A DNA stretch of 9,866 bases, from assembly GCA_938028645.1 (NCBI GenBank), contig CALIMD010000178.1, forward strand, positions 1 through 9,866, read 5' to 3'. The DNA is from an uncultured Alphaproteobacteria bacterium. Lineage in GTDB: Bacteria > Pseudomonadota > Alphaproteobacteria > Thalassobaculales > Thalassobaculaceae. A program made the position numbers and the translations under genes. The notes beneath the pieces are model-generated. The model worked only from the letters and a program-made list of their open reading frames with translations. It had not been told where the DNA came from and ran no database searches. Below, one piece after another: positions 1 through 6,938 of this stretch (position 1 is the first letter of the stretch; every line of letters begins with the position of its first letter).

Positions 1-295
1 AATAAATTCTCAATAAAATTGCTATAAGTCCCAAGACGATAGCCGCATCACTCGATGCACGAAAAATTAATCGGTTCTCGACAGCTTCTCCCACGAACCA
101 GACCTGACTTTGGCAGCCTTTTAATTTAAACTCATCGCGTAAGTACTCTTCTGGCATTTTTGGAAGCTTTCTTCCAATATCTATCAAATATTGGTATCTA
201 TCCATCCAATCTTCAAAAAATCCAAACTCCTCAATGATGTTTTCTTGTTCTTCTGAAATGGTAGTTTTAGGGATCGATAGTTCATCGCCCACCAT
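1..295 (-). CDS. sufE: SufE family Fe-S cluster assembly protein (5' part, runs off the left edge)
   Basis: The first 98 codons of a minus-strand gene are present; the 3' end lies outside the window. The translation starts MVGDELSIPK, contains EFGFFEDWMDRYQYLIDIGRKLP and then KLKGCQSQVWFV. The latter is the hallmark SufE region, in which C61 would be the sulfur-accepting cysteine. It is followed by an SSDAAIVLGLIAILLRIY stretch typical of the family. SufE proteins take persulfide sulfur from the cysteine desulfurase SufS and pass it to the SufBCD scaffold in the cytosol. The ATG at 295 is preceded by an AGGAG Shine-Dalgarno with a 5-nt spacer, so the start is secure. It lies 68 nt after the upstream aldolase-like gene and has its own candidate promoter (330-360), so it may be transcribed apart from the mut operon. 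Alphaproteobacteria often carry SufE away from the main suf cluster. Family assignment is confident; a CsdE-like role cannot be excluded. Confidence 0.9.
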   Translation of the reverse strand, partial: MVGDELSIPKTTISEEQENIIEEFGFFEDWMDRYQYLIDIGRKLPKMPEEYLRDEFKLKGCQSQVWFVGEAVENRLIFRASSDAAIVLGLIAILLRIY

Positions 296-329
296 TAGTT
301 CTCCTCATAATTACCGTTCAAGTCGATAC

Positions 330-360
330 AATAAATTGGTATTTAAATTATCTTTGTCAA
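330..360 (-). promoter_or_regulatory. Candidate sigma-70 promoter for sufE
   Basis: On the minus strand a perfect TTGACA -35 hexamer lies at 360-355. A loose -10 match (TTTATT, 335-330) follows after a 19-nt spacer; other registers give poorer hexamers. A start point in the low 320s would leave a short leader containing the AGGAG site. The -35 match is exact but the -10 match is weak and the spacer is long, so this is a candidate only. It would let sufE be expressed independently of the mutA-mutB-meaB-aldolase operon. Confidence 0.4.
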
Positions 361-363
361 TAA

Positions 364-1488
364 TTAAAACGCCGCGCCACGCGCCTCTACTGGCCAGACT
401 GACTCCACAATCCCATTGCGAATTCCAATATACCAATCGTGTAAGTTGACTGTTGGATCACAATGTCCAGGTATTAATCTTATTTTCTGTCCTATATTCA
501 CATTAATTGCATCTCTACCAAGCACCAAAGAGCCGTGTTCATCTGAGGCACTGACATATTTTACATCTTTTAAATCAGCAACAAGAGGCAAACCCGATTC
601 TATCGAGGTTGCTTTATGTCCGGCATCGATAACGGCCCTGTCTTTTGTTGGGTGGCTCATAATAGTGGACCAAATAAAAAGACTATTTCTAAACGTGTCT
701 ATAAATTCCCCAGTTTCATTCAAGTTCAATCCATAGTCTGCATCCATGAAACAATATGAACCGGCCTGCAGTTCGTTCCAAATTCCCGAATCTGCTTCAA
801 ATTGAAAAGTTCCTGTTCCAGCCCCTGTAACAAGCCTACATTCAAGGCCTGCTTCGGATAATAAATATATTGTTTCCTGAACCAGTTTTCCGGCCTTTTC
901 TATTGCTATCTTTCTTTCGCCAAAACCCCGAATATGCTGAGCTCTTCCCTGATAAGCTTGCAAGCCTCCAAAGGTCAAATTAGAATTCTTGGCAATAATC
1001 TGAGCTAATTCTACTGCAGCTTTCCCTGGCACAACACCGCATCGACCAGCTCCAATATCTATTTCAACAAGCACGTCTATTTTTGCATTAAATCGCTTAG
1101 CCGCTGCATTGATTTGATTAATGTTATCCTTATCATCAACGCATACGCTTATATTTGCGTTACGAGCTAAACCTGCTAACCGATCGAGCTTTCTTCGTCC
1201 AACAATTTGATTCGATACTAAAACATCACTGACTCCTCCAGCCACTAATATTTCTGCCTCCGCTACTTTCTGACAGCACTGTCCTACGGCTCCAGCGGCG
1301 ATTTGCTTTTGAGCTACCACTGGAGATTTATGTGTTTTGGCATGCGGTCTATGATTAATACCAAATTTTTTTGCGAAACCGGCCATTAATTGAATATTAA
1401 ATTCAAATGCATCTAAATCTAAAAGCAGCGCTGGCGTGTCGACGTCCTCTAGAGCCATCCCTATTTCTGCAGGTCTATATTTATTCAA
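364..1488 (-). CDS. DSD1-family PLP enzyme, 3-hydroxy-D-aspartate aldolase / D-threonine aldolase-like
   Basis: This is a fold-type III PLP enzyme of 374 aa. The N-terminal alanine-racemase-like barrel opens with DVDTPALLLDLDAF. The motif HRPHAKTHK (residues 46-54) carries the probable Schiff-base lysine K51, and VEIDIGAGRCGV, LQAYQG, GAGTGTF and MDADYG follow. The C-terminal domain ends with SDEHG and PGHCDPT, where H342 and D344 form the divalent-metal pair of bacterial D-threonine aldolase-like enzymes; eukaryotic D-serine dehydratases have H-x-C. The overall pattern, including the C-terminal SVWPVEARG, closely resembles the Paracoccus 3-hydroxy-D-aspartate aldolase as I remember it. That enzyme cleaves the substrate to glycine and glyoxylate. 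D-threonine aldolase or D-threo-3-hydroxyaspartate dehydratase activity remains possible. I chose the TTG at 1488 because AGGGGG lies 6 nt upstream and the resulting N-terminus fits the family. The frame is open to 1527, which would overlap meaB, and an ATG exists at 1458. The gene follows meaB by 13 nt, so it is probably co-transcribed. Confidence 0.85.
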   Translation of the reverse strand: MNKYRPAEIGMALEDVDTPALLLDLDAFEFNIQLMAGFAKKFGINHRPHAKTHKSPVVAQKQIAAGAVGQCCQKVAEAEILVAGGVSDVLVSNQIVGRRKLDRLAGLARNANISVCVDDKDNINQINAAAKRFNAKIDVLVEIDIGAGRCGVVPGKAAVELAQIIAKNSNLTFGGLQAYQGRAQHIRGFGERKIAIEKAGKLVQETIYLLSEAGLECRLVTGAGTGTFQFEADSGIWNELQAGSYCFMDADYGLNLNETGEFIDTFRNSLFIWSTIMSHPTKDRAVIDAGHKATSIESGLPLVADLKDVKYVSASDEHGSLVLGRDAINVNIGQKIRLIPGHCDPTVNLHDWYIGIRNGIVESVWPVEARGAAF

Positions 1489-1494
1489 TTTTAT

Positions 1495-1500
1495 CCCCCT
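1495..1500 (-). promoter_or_regulatory. Ribosome binding site deciding the TTG start of the aldolase-like gene
   Basis: AGGGGG sits directly after the meaB stop codon (1502-1504) and 6 nt before TTG at 1488. The later ATG at 1458 has only an ATAGGG touching it with no spacer, and the codon at 1527 lies inside meaB. The TTG is therefore the best supported start. Confidence 0.65.
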
Positions 1501-1501
1501 A

Positions 1502-2506
1502 TTAATTCGCGTTAATCGCAGCAACAACTTTTGATGCGGCCAACCCTGGCGTTATTTGATCCTCCATTACTTGGACCTCCAAAGCACGAGCTATGTTTTG
1601 TAATGACTTATTTTTTTCAATCTCAAGAAGAAGTCTATCTTGTATCATAGACCACATCCAACGAACTCGCTGTTGCTTGCGTTTTTGGTCAAATTCTCCC
1701 GATATTTTAAGCAACTCTCTATGGTTTTCTATATCTTTCCAAATATCAGCCAGTCCATCACCACTAATAGCGCTGCAGGTGTGAGCCGGAGGCATCCAAG
1801 TGGGACTTACAGGTTTTAATATATGTAATGCCCTTCTATACTCGGAAGCTGCTCTCTCCGCCGCGTTTTTTGTGCTTCCATCAGCTTTATTGACCACGAT
1901 CATATCAGCTATCTCTAGCAAGCCTTTTTTAATACCTTGTAGCTCATCGCCCGCTCCCGGAAGCATTAATGCGAGGAAAAAATCGACCATCTCAGCAACA
2001 GTAGTCTCTGATTGCCCCACGCCCACTGTTTCAACTAAAATGATATCATAGCCAGCGGCTTCACATAAAATCATACTTTCTCTTGTTGCTCTTGCCACTC
2101 CCCCTAATGTTCCCGAGGTCGGGGATGGCCTAATGAATGCTGATGGATCACGAGCAAGTTCCTGCATTCTTGTCTTATCGCCAAGAATAGAACCACCAGT
2201 CCTAGAACTTGTAGGGTCAACCGCCAAAACGGCAACACGGGCTCCTGTCGACGTTAACTGCTTACCAAGTGTCTCAATGAAAGTACTTTTCCCAACACCT
2301 GGCACACCTGTTATGCCAACCCGACGAGCCCTACCCGCGTGCGATAAAAGCTTAGTTAAAACCGAATCTGCTAAAACACGATGATCAACATGAATACTCT
2401 CTACAAGCGTTATTGCACGTGCGAGGATAGAACGGTCCTGACTAATAACTCCTTCCACATAATCAGTCTCCGTCAGGTGTTTATTAGCGGTCATTATTTC
2501 AAGCAA
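1502..2506 (-). CDS. meaB: MeaB/ArgK-family GTPase, methylmalonyl-CoA mutase chaperone
   Basis: This 334-aa G3E-type P-loop GTPase acts as a cytosolic chaperone of methylmalonyl-CoA mutase. It gates cofactor delivery, protects the mutase from inactivation and helps expel damaged cobalamin. An N-terminal helical segment precedes Walker A GVPGVGKST (67-75). Next come the long VDPTSSRTGGSILGDKTRM block characteristic of MeaB (96-114), ETVGVGQSE (159-167, switch II region) and the guanine-specificity motif NKAD (206-209). The C-terminal helices form the dimerisation arm. Length matches the family. The annotated start is TTG 2506, with GAGG 6 nt upstream; the in-frame ATG at 2494, with AAGGA 12 nt upstream, is a real alternative giving 330 aa. 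It lies 33 nt downstream of mutB and 13 nt upstream of the aldolase-like gene. ArgK was the old name from a supposed link to arginine transport, which the mut neighbourhood does not support. Confidence 0.96.
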   Translation of the reverse strand: MLEIMTANKHLTETDYVEGVISQDRSILARAITLVESIHVDHRVLADSVLTKLLSHAGRARRVGITGVPGVGKSTFIETLGKQLTSTGARVAVLAVDPTSSRTGGSILGDKTRMQELARDPSAFIRPSPTSGTLGGVARATRESMILCEAAGYDIILVETVGVGQSETTVAEMVDFFLALMLPGAGDELQGIKKGLLEIADMIVVNKADGSTKNAAERAASEYRRALHILKPVSPTWMPPAHTCSAISGDGLADIWKDIENHRELLKISGEFDQKRKQQRVRWMWSMIQDRLLLEIEKNKSLQNIARALEVQVMEDQITPGLAASKVVAAINAN

Positions 2507-2539
2507 TCCTTACCTCTTCGATTATTCATCTGAAGAGAA

Positions 2540-4711
2540 CTAATGCGATCCATTGGAGTGCCCTAATTGAATACTCAATTTCATTATTAGATCATCAGCC
2601 GCCTCTGATATAATTGTGCCAGGAGGAAAGATTGCTGTTGCGCCAGCTTTGTATAAAGCGTCAAAATCCTGAGCAGGTATAACCCCTCCCACAACAATCA
2701 TAATATCTCCACGACCCAAAGCCATCAGGGATTGTTTCAGTTCAGGAACAAGCGTTAAGTGCCCAGCTGCTAACGAACTAGCCCCAATGATATGAACATC
2801 GTTCTCTACTGCCTGCTTGGCCACTTCCTCGGGGGTTTGAAATAATGGTCCTATATCGACGTCAAAACCAAGGTCGGCAAAAGCACTGGCTATTACTTTT
2901 TGCCCTCTATCGTGACCGTCCTGGCCCATTTTTGCTATAAGGATTCTTGGTCTACGCCCCTCGGAAACTTTAAAAGCTTTCACACTTTTTAATACGTTCT
3001 CAACAGTCTCATTTTCCATACCAACCTCGTTACTATAAATGCCCGATACGGTTTTTACTTCTGCCACATGCCTGCCATATATTTTTTCAAGCGCATAGGA
3101 TATTTCTCCCACTGTTGCTTTTGCCCGTGCGGCTTCAATAGCCAATGCTAATAAATTCTTCTCCCCAGTTTTAGCTGCACTTGTCAATGTGTTGAGCCGC
3201 AGAGTCACCTCTTTTTCGTTTCGTTCTGAGCGCAATCGATCGAGCTTCTCCAACTGCTGCTTGCGCACCGCAGCATTATCAACCTTTAACACATCTACGG
3301 TTTCTTCTTCTTCTAATTTATGGCGATTTATACCAACGATAACTTGCCGACCCGAATCTATACGAGCCTGAGTGCGGGCAGCCGCTTCTTCTATTCGCAT
3401 TTTAGGAATGCCAGCTTCAATAGCTTTCGCCATACCGCCAAGGCTCTCAATTTCCTCAATATGCTCCAAGGCTTTCTTGGCGAGATCGTGCGTAAGTTTT
3501 TCCACATAATAGCTGCCGCCCCAGGGATCTATTACATTGCATGTTCCTGTCTCCTGCTGAATGAAAAGCTGTGTATTACGCGCTATCCGTGCGCTAAAAT
3601 CAGTTGGCAAAGCTAACGCCTCATCCAAGGCGTTGGTATGTAATGACTGAGTATGACCATGTGTAGCCGCAAGAGCCTCAACACAGGTGCGCGTTACATT
3701 GTTGAAAACATCCTGGGCAGTGAGACTCCAGCCACTGGTTTGGCAATGCGTTCTCAGCGATAGCGATCTCGGATCTTTTGGGGAATGACGAGCCATCATT
3801 TTGGACCATAGGAGGCGAGCCGCTCGCATCTTTGCCACTTCCATAAAGAAATTCATCCCAATCGCCCAGAAAAATGAAAGGCGTGGCGCAAAATCATCAA
3901 TCTGCATACCGGATTCGAGCCCAGCTCGCACATACTCAATGCCATCTGCTATAGTGTAAGCGAGTTCTAGGTCTGCTGTAGCACCAGCTTCCTGCATATG
4001 ATATCCTGATATACTAATAGAATTAAACCTAGGCATATGTTTAGATGTGTAAGAAAATATATCTGAAATTATACGCATTGATGGAGCCGGGGGATAAATG
4101 TAGGTGTTCCTCACCATAAACTCTTTTAAAATATCATTTTGAATTGTGCCTGAGAGTTTTTCCTGACTGACTCCTTGTTCTTCTGCCGCCACTACAAATA
4201 AAGCAAGGATTGGAAGCACTGCTCCATTCATTGTCATAGAAACGCTCATCTGATCTAAGGGTATACCATCAAATAATTGTCGCATATCGAGTATTGAGTC
4301 TATGGCAACACCAGCCATCCCCACGTCACCACTCACTCTTGGATGATCAGAATCGTAACCACGATGCGTTGCTAAATCAAAAGCGACAGATAATCCCTTC
4401 TGTCCTGCAGCAAGGTTGCGTCGATAGAAAGCATTTGATTCCTCGGCTGTAGAAAATCCTGCATATTGCCTGATGGTCCAAGGTTTAGTTACATACATGG
4501 AAGGGTACGGTCCACGGGTAAAAGGTGCGAATCCGGGCCAACCCTCTAGAAAGTCCAATTCCTCTGTATCATCCTCAGAATATAGGCGTTTGACATCTAT
4601 ACCTTCTGGTGTTCGCCAATCTTTGAAAAATGTATTTACCTCTTTGAACATTCCGTCGTCAGTTTTGTTTTCGGTAAAACCTATTGTTGTAAAATCGGGG
4701 ATCTTACTCAT
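2540..4711 (-). CDS. mutB: Methylmalonyl-CoA mutase, large catalytic subunit (B12-binding)
   Basis: This 723-aa adenosylcobalamin enzyme interconverts (R)-methylmalonyl-CoA and succinyl-CoA in the propionyl-CoA route to the TCA cycle. Residues about 40-560 form the substrate barrel. RQYAGFST contains Y83, VRNTYIYPP contains R201 and GYHMQEAGA contains H238; these match the Propionibacterium shermanii active-site residues Y89, R207 and H244 with a constant offset of 6. The tyrosine argues against 2-hydroxyisobutyryl-CoA mutase. The C-terminal Rossmann-like B12 domain (about 587-723) has DGHDRG (598-603), with H600 as the lower cobalt ligand, then GASSL (643-647) and VVGG (673-676). ATG 4711 starts 3 nt after the mutA stop, so translational coupling is likely; the only nearby purine run, AGGA, is 12 nt upstream and inside mutA. 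No key residue is missing. It pairs with MutA as a heterodimer. Confidence 0.98.
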   Translation of the reverse strand: MSKIPDFTTIGFTENKTDDGMFKEVNTFFKDWRTPEGIDVKRLYSEDDTEELDFLEGWPGFAPFTRGPYPSMYVTKPWTIRQYAGFSTAEESNAFYRRNLAAGQKGLSVAFDLATHRGYDSDHPRVSGDVGMAGVAIDSILDMRQLFDGIPLDQMSVSMTMNGAVLPILALFVVAAEEQGVSQEKLSGTIQNDILKEFMVRNTYIYPPAPSMRIISDIFSYTSKHMPRFNSISISGYHMQEAGATADLELAYTIADGIEYVRAGLESGMQIDDFAPRLSFFWAIGMNFFMEVAKMRAARLLWSKMMARHSPKDPRSLSLRTHCQTSGWSLTAQDVFNNVTRTCVEALAATHGHTQSLHTNALDEALALPTDFSARIARNTQLFIQQETGTCNVIDPWGGSYYVEKLTHDLAKKALEHIEEIESLGGMAKAIEAGIPKMRIEEAAARTQARIDSGRQVIVGINRHKLEEEETVDVLKVDNAAVRKQQLEKLDRLRSERNEKEVTLRLNTLTSAAKTGEKNLLALAIEAARAKATVGEISYALEKIYGRHVAEVKTVSGIYSNEVGMENETVENVLKSVKAFKVSEGRRPRILIAKMGQDGHDRGQKVIASAFADLGFDVDIGPLFQTPEEVAKQAVENDVHIIGASSLAAGHLTLVPELKQSLMALGRGDIMIVVGGVIPAQDFDALYKAGATAIFPPGTIISEAADDLIMKLSIQLGHSNGSH

Positions 4712-4714
4712 TTT

Positions 4715-6754
4715 TCAGCCCATTCCTATTCTTTGAGCAATTTTTGATAATGTTTCCAACATATTATCTTTAGCGTGAATAAACAGATCCACACCTAGGT
4801 CTCTTAAAACTTTTTCTTTTGCGCCTGGATTACTCGCCAAAACGATCATTCCTGCTCCACAAGACTTCAAAACTTTAACCGTAGTCTCCAAAGCTTCCGA
4901 ATACACTTTATCAGAGGAGCAGATCACGGTTAAATCGCCGTTCGATTCTTCAATAGCTTCCTTTAATTTTAAAGGGTCAGTATTAAGCTCACGACTCTCA
5001 ATCCCCCCTGCGGCGAGGTAGTTCTTCGAAAAGTTAACACGCGGTGTGTAGTCTGATTGCGTCCCCAAACAAATTATCAGCGCCAATGGCCGAGACCCTT
5101 TTAATTCAAGCCATCTATCACTTTGGTCTCTAAGCCTTTCATATGCTTCGCCTAATCTATGTTTCTTGAGAGGGTCGCATACAGTCTTTGTTTTGCTAAA
5201 GACCTCAGACAAACTTTGTGCGGTGCCACCTTCACTCGCAGTTTTAATTAACGACGCGAAATCATGCCCCAATAAGCTGACGTCGTTTGCAACAACGGGA
5301 TTCAATTTACAGTCAATTTTTGGCTTTTCCACATCGCTTGATGCATCCAGGACTTCATCTAAATTCGGAAAACTAGATACACCAGTCAGAGGTTCATTTC
5401 TATTATCTAAATTTATCTTGCGGCTCTTCCAAGATTTCTCTGCCATCTCCTGAATTCCTCCAGATAACAATTCTTGCAATATCCCCCCTTTGGCCTCCAA
5501 TCCTTGGAAAGTCTTCCAACTTCTCTCAGCGAGCTCTTTCGTTAAGTACTCCACATAATGCGACCCTCCACCAGGATCAACCACTCGACCCAGAGAGGAC
5601 TCATTGATTAAAATATTTTGAGTATTGCGGGTAATCCGTCTTGCTGTTTTACTCTCGCCGCCTAACAAGTTTGTATGAGGGAAAAGTGTTACACTATTTG
5701 CTCCACCAAGACCTGCAGCAAAACAAGCACTCGTCGAACGCAACATATTTACCGCTACATCTCGCTTGCTTAAGGTGCGAGACGCTGTCATCGCGTTCAG
5801 GACCATCGATCCTATATTTTCTTTGACACCACAAACCTCTGAAATTCTTGACCACAAAAACCGTGCGGCTCGCAATTTTGCAATTCCCTGGAACACATCC
5901 ATACCAATGGAAGTTGTAAAGCTAATTTGTTTAAAAGCCTCATTAACACTCAAGCCATTGGATACCATCACACGTAAATAATTAACAGCTGTCGACATCG
6001 CAATAGCTAAGTCTTCTGTCTCAGTTACCCCTGCTCCATGATATGCTGTTGTATCAACATTAAAAGCACTTATCCCTGGCATATTTTGGATATTCCACGC
6101 CGCCAATTCTGATATTTTTTTTAAGTGCTCGTCTACATTACCTTGTAAAAAACCTGAATTGGCGAGCATCCCAATTGGATCTCCACCGAAGCTACCCGAA
6201 ACTTTGTTTAACCCTATTTCCCGTTTTTGCATTAATGCCGCAAACATACTGGCTACAACAATAGCAGACGTATACGGAATAAATGTTATCTTATTGGTTT
6301 CACAATCAATCCCATCAAGTAATTTTTCAAGGTCAGTGATGGAGCTAATAATTGCAGCAGAATGGTCTGAACTATTTGTATCATGGGTTACCTTCAGCAA
6401 AAGAGAATTTACTCCGCCCGCGATATCAGTTTTGATATCTTCATTAACTGCACCGGGGTCTGACTGAAAATAGGTTTGCCGCACTTCCCATCCATTATTT
6501 TCTGGATTTTTGTTTAACTCATTACGAACCTTCGACATGACATTCTTATAACTATTGCCCCACCCAAGTTCTTCTATATCTCCTTTAGTATAAATAGGGT
6601 TTAGCGGAAAACCCTCGTATGTTAAAGCGCTGGATATATCGTCAATAGTGCGTCCCTTAAGGCTCTTCTCAACCAACTCAATCCATTCGGTTTTTGAAAC
6701 TGTGTCGAAACCCTCAGCCAGTGCTAAAGTGGTTTTTTCAGTAGATTCGCTCAT
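4715..6754 (-). CDS. mutA: Methylmalonyl-CoA mutase, small subunit (no B12 site)
   Basis: This 679-aa protein is the partner of MutB in the heterodimeric mutase. It keeps the mutase barrel, shown by GGDPIGMLANSG (190-201), FNVDTTAYHGAGVTETEDLA (231-250), IGMDVFQGIAKLRAARFLWSR (283-303), RRITRNTQNILINESSLGRVVDPGGGSHYVEYL (372-404). The C-terminal region (about 555-679) is a cobalamin-domain relic. At the place of DxHxxG it reads LGTQSDYTPR (563-572), so there is no cobalt-ligating histidine. This is the normal state of MutA small subunits, which stabilise the dimer rather than bind B12. The barrel signature TAYHGAGVTETEDLA also differs from the MutB GYHMQEAGA form. The ATG at 6754 has only a weak TGGA upstream. 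It is the first gene of the mutA-mutB-meaB-aldolase cluster, and the 184-bp gap before it holds the probable control region. Sequence conservation is visibly looser than in MutB, as expected for this subunit. Confidence 0.96.
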   Translation of the reverse strand: MSESTEKTTLALAEGFDTVSKTEWIELVEKSLKGRTIDDISSALTYEGFPLNPIYTKGDIEELGWGNSYKNVMSKVRNELNKNPENNGWEVRQTYFQSDPGAVNEDIKTDIAGGVNSLLLKVTHDTNSSDHSAAIISSITDLEKLLDGIDCETNKITFIPYTSAIVVASMFAALMQKREIGLNKVSGSFGGDPIGMLANSGFLQGNVDEHLKKISELAAWNIQNMPGISAFNVDTTAYHGAGVTETEDLAIAMSTAVNYLRVMVSNGLSVNEAFKQISFTTSIGMDVFQGIAKLRAARFLWSRISEVCGVKENIGSMVLNAMTASRTLSKRDVAVNMLRSTSACFAAGLGGANSVTLFPHTNLLGGESKTARRITRNTQNILINESSLGRVVDPGGGSHYVEYLTKELAERSWKTFQGLEAKGGILQELLSGGIQEMAEKSWKSRKINLDNRNEPLTGVSSFPNLDEVLDASSDVEKPKIDCKLNPVVANDVSLLGHDFASLIKTASEGGTAQSLSEVFSKTKTVCDPLKKHRLGEAYERLRDQSDRWLELKGSRPLALIICLGTQSDYTPRVNFSKNYLAAGGIESRELNTDPLKLKEAIEESNGDLTVICSSDKVYSEALETTVKVLKSCGAGMIVLASNPGAKEKVLRDLGVDLFIHAKDNMLETLSKIAQRIGMG

Positions 6755-6798
6755 TACGATTTATATTCCAGCGGCAATTAAGAAAACACAAAATCGGA

Positions 6799-6809
6799 TC
6801 CTGACAGGA
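6799..6809. repeat. Short perfect palindrome TCCTGACAGGA
   Basis: Five-base arms around a single central base lie about 45 bp upstream of the mutA start codon. The size and position suit a dimeric regulator half-site pair, but an 11-bp palindrome can easily arise by chance. No known operator is recognised. Confidence 0.3.
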
Positions 6810-6843
6810 AGTTAAACTATCTCTCATGAAAATAGAATCAATT

Positions 6844-6897
6844 CTAAACAGTGGAATTATTTTATACTTAACATGCTAAAATAATTCTACTGTTTAG
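6844..6897. repeat. Long AT-rich inverted repeat upstream of mutA
   Basis: The left arm at 6844-6864 (CTAAACAGT, G, GAATTATTTTA) pairs with the right arm at 6877-6897 (TAAAATAATTC, T, ACTGTTTAG) around a 12-nt loop. Twenty of 21 positions are complementary; the exception is G opposite T, which in RNA copied in the + sense would be a wobble pair. It is not a typical intrinsic terminator: the stem is AT-rich and no T-run follows on either strand. On the minus strand the loop edge contains TATAAAAT. It could be a regulator-binding site, a transcript 3'-end stabilising hairpin for the MFS mRNA, or a small dispersed palindromic element. Structure is certain; role is unknown. Confidence 0.9.
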
Positions 6898-6938
6898 TCA
6901 CTCTAGAGAACGATAACATCCTGTGCTTTACAAAGATG

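Larger units (their letters stand above)
6755..6938. other. Intergenic control region between the MFS gene and mutA
   Basis: This 184-bp AT-rich gap holds the 54-bp inverted repeat at 6844-6897 and a small AGAAT-CA-ATTCT palindrome beside it (6834-6845). It also holds TCCTGACAGGA at 6799-6809 and a weaker 8-bp stem (6913-6920 with 6935-6942) that covers the MFS stop codon. On the minus strand a TATAAAAT sequence falls at the centre of the large repeat, but no good -35 hexamer stands 17 nt upstream of it. I see no long conserved leader resembling a cobalamin riboswitch. The mutA promoter probably lies here but I cannot fix it. Confidence 0.6.

Noticed and set aside
1489..1527. Extended N-terminus of the aldolase-like protein starting at 1527 inside meaB
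   Set aside because: The extra residues are encoded by the end of meaB in another frame. They have no family resemblance, and the AGGGGG site points to TTG 1488.
4715..6754. mutA as a degenerate or inactive gene because it lacks DxHxxG
   Set aside because: Loss of the B12 motif is normal for the small subunit. The frame is intact over 679 codons and the gene is coupled to mutB.
6926..6935. TTTGTAAA on the minus strand as a PccR-type propionyl-CoA regulator site
   Set aside because: From memory the known PccR motif is a pair of TTTGCAAA boxes about 4 nt apart. Here there is one imperfect box inside the MFS terminal region and no second copy nearby.
6755..6938. Cobalamin riboswitch before mutA
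   Set aside because: The gap is short and dominated by one AT-rich hairpin. No B12-box-like conserved core is visible, and mutase genes are usually not under this riboswitch.
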